Below are positions 10,712 to 21,644 of a DNA stretch of 64,000 bases, one piece after another. The notes beneath the pieces were generated by a model that was given only the letters and a program-made list of their open reading frames with translations, was not told where the DNA came from and searched no databases. Within the stretch, counting starts at the first letter, position 1. Each line of letters opens with the position of its first letter. A program made the translations under genes and the position numbers. The stretch is from NCBI GenBank assembly GCA_033239125.1, contig BSWB01000005.1:16545447-16609446 (forward strand), given 5' to 3'. The stretch comes from Fagopyrum homotropicum (lineage: Eukaryota; Streptophyta; Magnoliopsida; Caryophyllales; Polygonaceae).

Positions 10712-13446
10712 TGTAACACCCCGAATTCTCAAAACTCGGGACATTACTGGTTAGGACCTCACAATGGGTCCCGACCTCAGTTGGACAACAATTTTACTAG
10801 GATCTTGCAACAAGACACAAATAAGAAAAACCGAAATTCATAAAAATTACATTTGTAAAAGGATGAATGCAACAAAGTCTAACAGCCTATCATACTTAAC
10901 AACAGAAAAGACTAACTGTCTTAACAAAAGGAAAGCCAACAAAACAACAACCCACACCCCCACTCTAAGGAGTACGGAGACCCGGCTGACCACTACTTCC
11001 GAATCACTCAGCTGCTGTTCTAACTTGCTGTAAAACTAAAACCACAACAAAACAACCATTAGCTAGTTATCTAAACATTTGAAGAATAACAATAGCACAC
11101 ACACACATAAAATAAGAAACACTCATCATGCTTTCAAACACTCCATTTATTATCTTTATTTAAGTCATTCACTCTAATGATACTCATTTTGTGACACGAG
11201 GAATTCCCAAACCTCGCCTCCGCCCCCGTGTACCCATCAGGAGTGGATCCGATGCATCTCACCGTGTACCTGGATGGTCTGGGTATAGAGAACCTCCCAG
11301 TCTCCTGGCAGAGCTGGGCAGTGATGTCACGGCCCGTTACACATACACTTGGACCTTAACACATAATAACAACGGTCGTCCTAACAAGTTGTTATTATAA
11401 ACACACATCGTACACACCACCATTATCATTCAACTAACATCCAGAAACCAGCTAAGTAAGTCGCAAGGACTTACCTTGATCAAAATCGTTATCTCAAATC
11501 TCAACTCGGTTCGAACCCGTGGTAACTCAAACGCCTGTCAAATAAGGCATGCGGATCAAAATCACATCCAGATGTCCAACCTCATGCGAAGGAATTACGG
11601 AAAAAGCTCTCTTACGGTAAAAGACCATTTTACCCTTAGTGCCGAAAATTCTCAAAGTCTAACATTAAAATCCAATATTTTCTTTTAGAACTAAATTCAA
11701 GGATCTGTTCTCAAGGGTAGTTTACTAGAGATTCAAAGGTTAATAAAGTTCTAGAATTTTAAAGGGTTGCTAAGGTCTGACCTTTATACTTAAGCTACTA
11801 GGATCCTACTTTGACGTAATCCCAGGTAAGAACTAGTTCTAAAGATTTTATGAGAAGGACTTAACGATCCTCGAACTTAAACTCTTTATCGTCTATAATT
11901 ACCAAGAGAATAAGACGACCGGTTGGGTAGTCTACGCTAACGTGCCATGTCGTAGAACATTGAAATATGTAACACGATTCACTTAAACGTAACCACATGT
12001 ATAACCTTAGGATTAGAGACCGTAACTTACTGAGTCTAGCTAAAACAAAACACACTACCCACGAGTCTGTAGTACCTCCAGTGCGTATATTAACTCAATG
12101 AATTATCAGCCGTTTCTTAAACAAGATTGCAAAACAAAAAGGTGGCACCACTCATGATCTTACCTCTTCGACTACAGTGCGGCGGTTGTCCACTATACTA
12201 CCCTATCCCTCTCACAGCCTTCCCATTTCTACCTAACAGGTCGGCAACCCAAAACAAACGCTACGATACACAGCAGCCGGAAGGGAAAGGAGAGAGACTC
12301 ACCGAAGCTATGGTTGGCGACAACTCCGATCGTATCCCGCGGTCAGATTAAGTGGAGGCTAGATTCCGTACTGGACTGCCTTGGTAATGTTGATCCTTGT
12401 TTGCCGGCTGTGGTCCAACTTGTGGCGGTTCCGACTCAGCCACGTTACTACACGCTCGAGGAAAGACACAAAGAAAGACCCGGTGTTGGCTTCCTTCCGA
12501 GTGATTGCAGGACCAACTAGGATCTGTCACTGCTGGTGGAGGCGTCGTCTGCAGTAGGCTGAAGCTGGTCCGGTGGCTCGTACGCTGGCTCGACCGCACT
12601 CCCTACAGTACACCACTCCTCCTGGCTAGTGATTGCAGGACAGAAAAGCGGCTCGAGTTGCAGTTAACACGGAAAGACAGAAGGGGAAGAGGAAGGGCAG
12701 GAGGTTACGGTCTTGGACTAACCTGGTGGTCGACGGAGAAGGTCGCAGGGCTTCGGTGGCTTCTAGTGTCGCTGCGAGGCCTCCAGGTGGTTGCAACTCG
12801 TCCCAGATCAGATGCGGAGTAGGAGGGCTTCGGCGACTCGTACCTTGGAGATGCAGTCCGGGTTGGTTGCTGGGTGCAGAGGCCGTGTGTGATCTCCCTG
12901 GGTTCTCGGTGGAGGCGGAGCGGCGTACCTGCTAGTCTCCGGTGCGGCGTGAGGGCGGTGATCCAAGAGTGCCGAAAGAAAGCAGCCGGTTGTGCAGACA
13001 GTAGCGGGCAAGCTTTGCGTGTGAGGTTAATTAGGTTAAATCATCTCATTAGGTTAAAACAAAGGTTAGGGATGATTAAGGGAATGGGCCAACAGGAGAC
13101 TCACTGGGCCGAAAGGGAATGGGCCGGTCTGCTCATTAACTAAAGTGGAAGGATAACTAGATCGGTATTCGTACGGGACCGCTCTTCGGTCTTATTTTAA
13201 AAGTACGGAATTATTTACGGAATTATATAAGTTATCATTTTATGTGAATTAAGGTCACATAAAATGGTAGAATTTAATATCGTCACATAAAATGATAGAA
13301 TTTAATATCGTTTTTATTTTTATTTTTATTTTTATATTTAACGGAATAAAAGTTGGCGGATCGGAATCCGGGTGAATTCGGTATTAAACAGAGTTTAAAT
13401 TATTTTATTTTTTTTTATTTTTTTTTTATTTTTTTCGGGTATTACA
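10712..13446 (-). repeat. TE-A 5' LTR
   Basis: The 2,735-bp partner of 3829-6563 at a constant offset of 6,883 bp. Differences seen include AACCTGC/AACTTGC, CACGACCC/CACGGCCC and CAGCAACC/CAGCAGCC. The AACTTGC change removes one of two adjacent AG acceptors of the candidate leader intron but leaves the other. Confidence 0.95.
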
Positions 13447-13451
13447 GGAGT
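13447..13451. repeat. TE-A target-site duplication, right
   Basis: GGAGT, the partner of 3824-3828. Confidence 0.95.
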
Positions 13452-13584
13452 GGAGGATATAGAAGATATATTTGTGGTGATGGGCTGTGCTAGATGCCAT
13501 ATATATTGTATGGTATCTAAGAAAACCCCAAAGTGTGCACAATGCGGCTCCACAAACCTGATTTTTATTCCCCCAGCGAAATAA
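13447..13584 (+). pseudogene. Zinc-ribbon gene copy 2, 3' fragment
   Basis: It encodes the zinc-ribbon half (both CxxC pairs) and the stop codon of the 80-residue protein, with no promoter of its own next to it and no start codon in the right position. It is separated from its 5' half by the 9.6-kb TE-A. Transcription from the adjoining TE-A LTR would run away from it, since the element points left. Confidence 0.9.
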
Positions 13585-15676
13585 TTGTGTGTTGTACGGC
13601 CCTCTTATGAAACGTGGTGCTTCCTTTGTTGCATCATCATTGCTTCATAACATCGTTAAAATTTGGGGTCTTTAATTCATATATTTATTTCATGTCACAT
13701 CTTTCGTTGATATATCAAGAAGTGCTATGACACATGATATGTTTATCGTTTTAATTATTACTAGAAGTAGTTCTTTGTCATTTGAAATCAAGGACCTTTT
13801 TTATTTATAGTTATCATTTGAATCTACATCTATTGTTTATGTTGAGGTATATCGTCTCAACTAGTTATAATTGTAGCGTTTGTGCCCGTGATTATAAATT
13901 TGTAGTACCCAAAAACATCACAAGCAAAAGGTAGTATTATCTCGGATCTCACCCTAAATAGGTTTGATTTTTATCGAATCGGTCTCAAACCGACTCAACA
14001 TATTTTCTTTTAACATCCTTAAGCCCTAATTTTATTTTCAGATTATTTCATTTGAGTAAATTTACCTTTATTGGATAAACATTTCATAGAAAAGTTGTCA
14101 TTATCCATTCACCTTTTCACCATTAGTTGTTTTCTACAAAACATGTTAGTAATTTATAGAGGCTTTCATGTATGGAATCCCATACCACTTTTTGACTCTT
14201 ATGTTAATGACACACTAGTATTTCTATCATTCGAGAAGGGTATCAAGTATACATATACATTCAACTAAGTTGTGACTAGAAAGTATTGATATAGATCCCC
14301 TCGGCAGCTGCCAAGAAATTATTTAAATATCATACCATCTAAGTTGCATTTGCTAGTTTCCCAATAAGTGATTTGTAACCATGAATTTATCTTTATAAAC
14401 TTGATACAAATATTTTACGACTACAAAAATCATATGTACAAATGAAATGTAATATAGTGAAAGAAATAAGTATAACTATACTTCAGATTTTTTAAGGTTC
14501 TGTTTTTTTAATAAATTTAAAATTCTCAACTGCTAAAAAGCGATCCAATTATGGTTTATCATAAGGTTATATTTTTACATTTTGTTTTGTATTGTTAACT
14601 ATTGGTCATTATTAAAAATGAAGCTTCATATAAACTATAAAAAGCTTTATTGTGACGTTGTTCGTAAAACAAAACGACACTATCTTGTTATCCTTTGACC
14701 AATCTTTTCTGTTGGTCATCCAACCTATGTTATCCTTTGACTCGCTTAACCAACAAGATAATTTAGCATGTGAAAATCACCAAATTTGTTAGGATGATAT
14801 AAGCACATATATAGATTTTTCAAAAAAAAAAAGAATTCGTTGACAAAAAAGAGGAAGAAAAAAACGAAGAAATCATTAGATAAAAAATTATTTATTGTGT
14901 AATTTTTTTTTTGTTTTCCTATGCATTGAAAAAAATAATTAAAAATAGAAACTTTTCAAATTAAACTTTTAATTTCCATTATTAATAGAGTACAATAATT
15001 TTAACTTAATTACTCTAAAAACGTTGTTATAAGGTAAAAGAGTAACAAATTTATTATTTCGAATCATCTCTTTTTCTACAATCTGAGAATTATTTTGTTG
15101 TATTTCTCAATTTATACAAAGGTTTGGAGTGTGTTGTGTGCAAAGCGGTAGCGGTAGAGGTTGAGGCAGGAATATCCTTTAAGGAAGAGGCAATGGTAAA
15201 GTCTAGTTTAAATACAAACGCTCTGTGAGAGTATCTTAAAAAAAATAACGTTTAAGACAATAATAACTAAAAATACTTACAAAACACCCTTATGGCATTA
15301 AATTGCTAAACGTTATCTCTACTAATATTGTTTTAGTATTTTCAAACGTAGGTGTAATTATCATGGAAACAACATGTTTTTGATCCTCATAAGTATTAAA
15401 TTGCTTGCCACTAATGTTCTTTGTATGTGTAGGTTATAAACATAATTTACCCTATTATTATCTGTATAAATTTCCTTTTATTATGTTTAATACTAAAGTC
15501 ATTATGAGATTTCCTTGTTATATGTTTCAATTAAATATATTGTCACTAATAGTCTTGTTTTTTGTCATGGACTAAAGAGTTACAATATTATTTCGTAAAT
15601 CGAAGCCACTATAGTTGGTGGACATTATGAGGCGACTAAAAATAGCACAAACTCAAGATTGAACATGATCTTGGAC

Positions 15677-15683
15677 TATAAAT
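15677..15683 (+). promoter_or_regulatory. TATA box of zinc-ribbon gene, unit 3
   Basis: TATAAAT, 71 bp upstream of the ATG, identical context to unit 1. Confidence 0.65.
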
Positions 15684-15747
15684 CAACTTCATCAACTACT
15701 TCATCGCAATCATCAAGGAAAAAACGCTCTTACTCACAACCTTCGCC

Positions 15748-15990
15748 ATGAACCCCAACAACAATGTTAAGAGTGAAAAGGATGCTTCACCACCGCAACA
15801 AGGTGGTAGTCAACCCAAATCCAGCGAGAACCCGAGGGTTGAAGAATCCATTGGAGTGGAGGATATAGAAGATATATTTGTGGTGATGGGCTGTGCTAGA
15901 TGCCATATATATTGTATGGTATCTAAGAAAACCCCAAAGTGTGCACAATGCGGCTCCACAAACCTGATTTTTATTCCCCCAGCGAAATAA
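15748..15990 (+). CDS. Small zinc-ribbon protein, GIR1/GIR2-like (copy 3)
   Basis: It encodes the same 80 residues as the copy at 1309: a disordered polar N-terminus, C49-x2-C52 and C65-x2-C68 zinc ligands, a short hydrophobic tail ending PPAK. Promoter, start and stop are unchanged. Complete identity with copies 1, 4 and 5 means either very recent duplication or ongoing homogenisation by gene conversion or unequal crossing-over. Confidence 0.75.
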   Translation: MNPNNNVKSEKDASPPQQGGSQPKSSENPRVEESIGVEDIEDIFVVMGCARCHIYCMVSKKTPKCAQCGSTNLIFIPPAK

Positions 15991-18086
15991 TTGTGTGTTG
16001 TACGGCCCTCTTATGAAACGTGGTGCTTCCTTTGTTGCATCATCATTGCTTCATAACATCCTTAAAATTTGGGGTGTTTAATTCATATATTTATTTCATG
16101 TCACATCTTTCGTTGATATATCAAGAAGTGCTATGACACATGATATGTTTATCGTTTTAATTATTACTAAAAGTAGTTCTTTGTCATTTGAAATCAAGGA
16201 CCTTTTTTATTTATAGTTATCATTTGAATCTACATCTATTGTTTATGTTGAGGTATATCGTCTCAACTAGTTATAATTGTAGCGTTTGTGCCCGTGATTA
16301 TAAATTTGTAGTACCCAAAAACATCACAAGCAAAAGGTAGTATTATCTCGGATCTCACCCTAAATAGGTTTGATTTTTATCGAATCGGTCTCAAACCGAC
16401 TCAACATATTTTCTTTTAACATCCTTAAGCCCTAATTTTATTTTCAGATTATTTCATTTGAGTAAATTTACCTTTATTGGATAAACATTTTATAGAAAAG
16501 TTGTCATTATGCATTCACCTTTTCACCATTAGTTGTTTTCTACAAAACATGTTAGTAATTTATAGAGGCTTTCATGTATGGAATCCCATACCACTTTTTG
16601 ACTCTTATGTTAATGACACACTAGTATTGCTATCATTCGAGAAGGGTATGAAGTATACATATACATTGAACTAAGTTGTGACTAGAAAGTATTGATATAG
16701 ATCCCCTCGGCAGCTGCCAAGAAATTAATTATTTAAATATCATACCATCTAAGTTGCATTTGCTAGTTTCCCAATAAGTGATTTGTAACCATGAATTTAT
16801 CTTTATAAACTTGATACAAATATTTTACGACTACAAAAATCATATGTACAAATGAAATGTAATATAGTGAAAGAAATAAGTATAACTATACTTCAGATTT
16901 TTTAAGGTTCTGTTTTTTTAATAAATTTAAAATTCTCAACTGCTAAAAAGCGATCCAATTATGGTTTATCATAAGGTTATATTTTTACATTTTGTTTTGT
17001 ATTGTTAACTATTGGTCATTATTAAAAATGAAGCTTCATATAAACTATAAAAAGCTTTATTGTGACGTTGTTCGTAAAACAAAACGACACTATCTTGTTA
17101 TCCTTTGACCAATCTTTTCTGTTGGTCATCCAACCTATGTTATCCTTTGACTCGCTTAACCAACAAGATAATTTAGCATGTGAAAATCACCAAATTTGTT
17201 AGGATGATATAAGCACATATATAGATTTTTCAAAAAAAAAAAGAATTCGTTGACAAAAAAGAGGAAGAAAAAAACGAAGAAATCATTAGATAAAAAATTA
17301 TTTATTGTGTAATTTTTTTTTTGTTTTCCTATGCATTGAAAAAAATAATTAAAAATAGAAACTTTTCAAATTAAACTTTTAATTTCCATTATTAATAGAG
17401 TACAATAATTTTAACTTAATTACTCTAAAAACGTTGTTATAAGGTAAAAGAGTAACAAATTTATTATTTCGAATCATCTCTTTTTCTACAATCTGAGAAT
17501 TATTTTGTTGTATTTCTCAATTTATACAAAGGTTTGGAGTGTGTTGTGTGCAAAGCGGTAGCGGTAGAGGTTGAGGCAGGAATATCCTTTAAGGAAGAGG
17601 CAATGGTAAAGTCTAGTTTAAATACAAACGCTCTGTGAGAGTATCTTAAAAAAAATAACGTTTAAGACAATAATAACTAAAAATACTTACAAAACACCGT
17701 TATGGCATTAAATTGCTAAACGTTATCTCTACTAATATTGTTTTAGTATTTTCAAACGTAGGTGTAATTAACATGGAAACAACATGTTTTTGATCCTCAT
17801 AAGTATTAAATTGCTTGCCACTAATGTTCTTGGTATGTGTAGGTTATAAACATAATTTACCCTATTATTATCTGTATAAATTTCCTTTTATTATGTTTAA
17901 TACTAAAGTCATTATGAGATTTCCTTGTTATATGTTTCAATTAAATATATTGTCACTAATAGTCTTGTTTTTTGTCATGGACTAAAGAGTTACAATATTA
18001 TTTCGTAAATCGAAGCCACTATAGTTGGTGGACATTATGAGGCGACTAAAAATAGCACAAACTCAAGATTGAACATGATCTTGGAC

Positions 18087-18093
18087 TATAAAT
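18087..18093 (+). promoter_or_regulatory. TATA box of zinc-ribbon gene, unit 4
   Basis: TATAAAT, 71 bp upstream of the ATG, identical context to unit 1. Confidence 0.65.
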
Positions 18094-18157
18094 CAACTTC
18101 ATCAACTACTTCATCGCAATCATCAAGGAAAAAACGCTCTTACTCACAACCTTCGCC

Positions 18158-18400
18158 ATGAACCCCAACAACAATGTTAAGAGTGAAAAGGATGCTTCAC
18201 CACCGCAACAAGGTGGTAGTCAACCCAAATCCAGCGAGAACCCGAGGGTTGAAGAATCCATTGGAGTGGAGGATATAGAAGATATATTTGTGGTGATGGG
18301 CTGTGCTAGATGCCATATATATTGTATGGTATCTAAGAAAACCCCAAAGTGTGCACAATGCGGCTCCACAAACCTGATTTTTATTCCCCCAGCGAAATAA
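18158..18400 (+). CDS. Small zinc-ribbon protein, GIR1/GIR2-like (copy 4)
   Basis: An intact 80-codon gene, with protein identical to the copies at 1309, 15748 and 20570. Upstream bases carry the three substitutions shared with unit 5, all outside the coding part. If expressed, its product adds dosage rather than diversity. Confidence 0.75.
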   Translation: MNPNNNVKSEKDASPPQQGGSQPKSSENPRVEESIGVEDIEDIFVVMGCARCHIYCMVSKKTPKCAQCGSTNLIFIPPAK

Positions 18401-20498
18401 TTGTGTGTTGTACGGCCCTCTTATGAAACGTGGTGCTTCCTTTGTTGCATCATCATTGCTTCATAACATCCTTAAAATTTGGGGTGTTTAATTCATATAT
18501 TTATTTCATGTCACATCTTTCGTTGATATATCAAGAAGTGCTATGACACATGATATGTTTATCGTTTTAATTATTACTAAAAGTAGTTCTTTGTCATTTG
18601 AAATCAAGGACCTTTTTTATTTATAGTTATCATTTGAATCTACATCTATTGTTTATGTTGAGGTATATCGTCTCAACTAGTTATAATTGTAGCGTTTGTG
18701 CCCGTGATTATAAATTTGTAGTACCCAAAAACATCACAAGCAAAAGGTAGTATTATCTCGGATCTCACCCTAAATAGGTTTGATTTTTATCGAATCGGTC
18801 TCAAACCGACTCAACATATTTTCTTTTAACATCCTTAAGCCCTAATTTTATTTTCAGATTATTTCATTTGAGTAAATTTACCTTTATTGGATAAACATTT
18901 CATAGAAAAGTTGTCATTATGCATTCACCTTTTCACCATTAGTTGTTTTCTACAAAACATGTTAGTAATTTATAGAGGCTTTCATGTATGGAATCCCATA
19001 CCACTTTTTGACTCTTATGTTAATGACACACTAGTATTGCTATCATTCGAGAAGGGTATGAAGTATACATATACATTGAACTAAGTTGTGACTAGAAAGT
19101 ATTGATATAGATCCCCTCGGCAGCTGCCAAGAAATTAATTATTTAAATATCATACCATCTAAGTTGCATTTGCTAGTTTCCCAATAAGTGATTTGTAACC
19201 ATGAATTTATCTTTATAAACTTGATACAAATATTTTACGACTACAAAAATCATATGTACAAATGAAATGTAATATAGTGAAAGAAATAAGTATAACTATA
19301 CTTCAGATTTTTTAAGGTTCTGTTTTTTTAATAAATTTAAAATTCTCAACTGCTAAAAAGCGATCCAATTATGGTTTATCATAAGGTTATATTTTTACAT
19401 TTTGTTTTGTATTGTTAACTATTGGTCATTATTAAAAATGAAGCTTCATATAAACTATAAAAAGCTTTATTGTGACGTTGTTCGTAAAACAAAACGACAC
19501 TATCTTGTTATCCTTTGACCAATCTTTTCTGTTGGTCATCCAACCTATGTTATCCTTTGACTCGCTTAACCAACAAGATAATTTAGCATGTGAAAATCAC
19601 CAAATTTGTTAGGATGATATAAGCACATATATAGATTTTTCAAAAAAAAAAAAGAATTCGTTGACAAAAAAGAGGAAGAAAAAAACGAAGAAATCATTAG
19701 ATAAAAAATTATTTATTGTGTAATTTTTTTTTTTGTTTTCCTATGCATTGAAAAAAATAATTAAAAATAGAAACTTTTCAAATTAAACTTTTAATTTCCA
19801 TTATTAATAGAGTACAATAATTTTAACTTAATTACTCTAAAAACGTTGTTATAAGGTAAAAGAGTAACAAATTTATTATTTCGAATCATCTCTTTTTCTA
19901 CAATCTGAGAATTATTTTGTTGTATTTCTCAATTTATACAAAGGTTTGGAGTGTGTTGTGTGCAAAGCGGTAGCGGTAGAGGTTGAGGCAGGAATATCCT
20001 TTAAGGAAGAGGCAATGGTAAAGTCTAGTTTAAATACAAACGCTCTGTGAGAGTATCTTAAAAAAAATAACGTTTAAGACAATAATAACTAAAAATACTT
20101 ACAAAACACCGTTATGGCATTAAATTGCTAAACGTTATCTCTACTAATATTGTTTTAGTATTTTCAAACGTAGGTGTAATTAACATGGAAACAACATGTT
20201 TTTGATCCTCATAAGTATTAAATTGCTTGCCACTAATGTTCTTGGTATGTGTAGGTTATAAACATAATTTACCCTATTATTATCTGTATAAATTTCCTTT
20301 TATTATGTTTAATACTAAAGTCATTATGAGATTTCCTTGTTATATGTTTCAATTAAATATATTGTCACTAATAGTCTTGTTTTTTGTCATGGACTAAAGA
20401 GTTACAATATTATTTCGTAAATCGAAGCCACTATAGTTGGTGGACATTATGAGGCGACTAAAAATAGCACAAACTCAAGATTGAACATGATCTTGGAC

Positions 20499-20505
20499 TA
20501 TAAAT
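20499..20505 (+). promoter_or_regulatory. TATA box of zinc-ribbon gene, unit 5
   Basis: TATAAAT, 71 bp upstream of the ATG, identical context to unit 1. Confidence 0.65.
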
Positions 20506-20569
20506 CAACTTCATCAACTACTTCATCGCAATCATCAAGGAAAAAACGCTCTTACTCACAACCTTCGCC

Positions 20570-20812
20570 ATGAACCCCAACAACAATGTTAAGAGTGAAA
20601 AGGATGCTTCACCACCGCAACAAGGTGGTAGTCAACCCAAATCCAGCGAGAACCCGAGGGTTGAAGAATCCATTGGAGTGGAGGATATAGAAGATATATT
20701 TGTGGTGATGGGCTGTGCTAGATGCCATATATATTGTATGGTATCTAAGAAAACCCCAAAGTGTGCACAATGCGGCTCCACAAACCTGATTTTTATTCCC
20801 CCAGCGAAATAA
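20570..20812 (+). CDS. Small zinc-ribbon protein, GIR1/GIR2-like (copy 5)
   Basis: An intact 80-codon gene with protein identical to the other intact copies. It is the copy nearest TE-B, whose first LTR starts 833 bp downstream of the stop in the same orientation. The gene and its 3' flank are undamaged, but heterochromatin spreading from the 25-kb element could affect it. Confidence 0.75.
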   Translation: MNPNNNVKSEKDASPPQQGGSQPKSSENPRVEESIGVEDIEDIFVVMGCARCHIYCMVSKKTPKCAQCGSTNLIFIPPAK

Positions 20813-21639
20813 TTGTGTGTTGTACGGCCCTCTTATGAAACGTGGTGCTTCCTTTGTTGCATCATCATTGCTTCATAACATCCTTAAAATTTGGGGTGTT
20901 TAATTCATATATTTATTTCATGTCACATCTTTCGTTGATATATCAAGAAGTGCTATGACACATGATATGTTTATCGTTTTAATTATTACTAAAAGTAGTT
21001 CTTTGTCATTTGAAATCAAGGACCTTTTTTATTTATAGTTATCATTTGAATCTACATCTATTGTTTATGTTGAGGTATATCGTCTCAACTAGTTATAATT
21101 GTAGCGTTTGTGCCCGTGATTATAAATTTGTAGTACCCAAAAACATCACAAGCAAAAGGTAGTATTATCTCGGATCTCACCCTAAATAGGTTTGATTTTT
21201 ATCGAATCGGTCTCAAACCGACTCAACATATTTTCTTTTAACATCCTTAAGCCCTAATTTTATTTTCAGATTATTTCATTTGAGTAAATTTACCTTTATT
21301 GGATAAACATTTCATAGAAAAGTTGTCATTATGCATTCACCTTTTCACCATTAGTTGTTTTCTACAAAACATGTTAGTAATTTATAGAGGCTTTCATGTA
21401 TGGAATCCCATACCACTTTTTGACTCTTATGTTAATGACACACTAGTATTGCTATCATTCGAGAAGGGTATGAAGTATACATATACATTGAACTAAGTTG
21501 TGACTAGAAAGTATTGATATAGATCCCCTCGGCAGCTGCCAAGAAATTAATTATTTAAATATCATACCATCTAAGTTGCATTTGCTAGTTTCCCAATAAG
21601 TGATTTGTAACCATGAATTTATCTTTATAAACTTGATAC

Positions 21640-21644
21640 AAATA
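21640..21644. repeat. TE-B target-site duplication, left
   Basis: AAATA, repeated at 46678-46682. It is present once in unit 1 (GATACAAATATTTTACG). Confidence 0.92.

Larger units (their letters stand above)
3829..13446 (-). mobile_element. TE-A: simple LTR retrotransposon, Ty3/gypsy-like, minus strand
   Basis: A 9,618-bp insertion flanked by GGAGT on both sides, with two 2,735-bp LTRs and a 4,148-bp internal region. The primer-binding site lies next to the right LTR in reverse complement, so the element reads right to left. By eye the two LTRs differ at roughly 11 positions in 2,735, mostly transitions, so the insertion is recent. The internal region is coding-dead. Shared leader, LTR-end and pre-PPT motifs with TE-B and TE-C indicate a related lineage, probably chromovirus Tekay/Del; that clade name is inference. 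Confidence 0.95.
13447..14439. repeat. Host tandem array, unit 2, right part
   Basis: It begins with the second GGAGT of TE-A and continues the unit to its end. It has a 4-bp deletion (GAAATTATTT against GAAATTAATTATTT near 14320) and several single-base differences from other units, mostly G/C or G/T transversions. The left and right parts together make 2,406 bp, which equals 2,410 minus the deletion. Confidence 0.97.
14440..16849. repeat. Host tandem array, unit 3
   Basis: A complete 2,410-bp unit. The one private difference I noted is CATTTTATAG instead of CATTTCATAG near 16490. Apart from the gene and its promoter I see nothing coding. Confidence 0.97.
16850..19259. repeat. Host tandem array, unit 4
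   Basis: A complete 2,410-bp unit. It shares three private bases with unit 5 (CACCGTTATGG near 17698, AATTAACATGG near 17770, CTTGGTATG near 17830), so units 4 and 5 are each other's nearest copies. Confidence 0.97.
19260..21644. repeat. Host tandem array, unit 5, left part
   Basis: Unit 5 up to the TE-B insertion near its 3' end. It has one extra base in each of two homopolymers (the A-run near 19641 and the T-run near 19725) compared with unit 4. The last 27 new bases of the unit are at 46683-46709. Confidence 0.97.
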
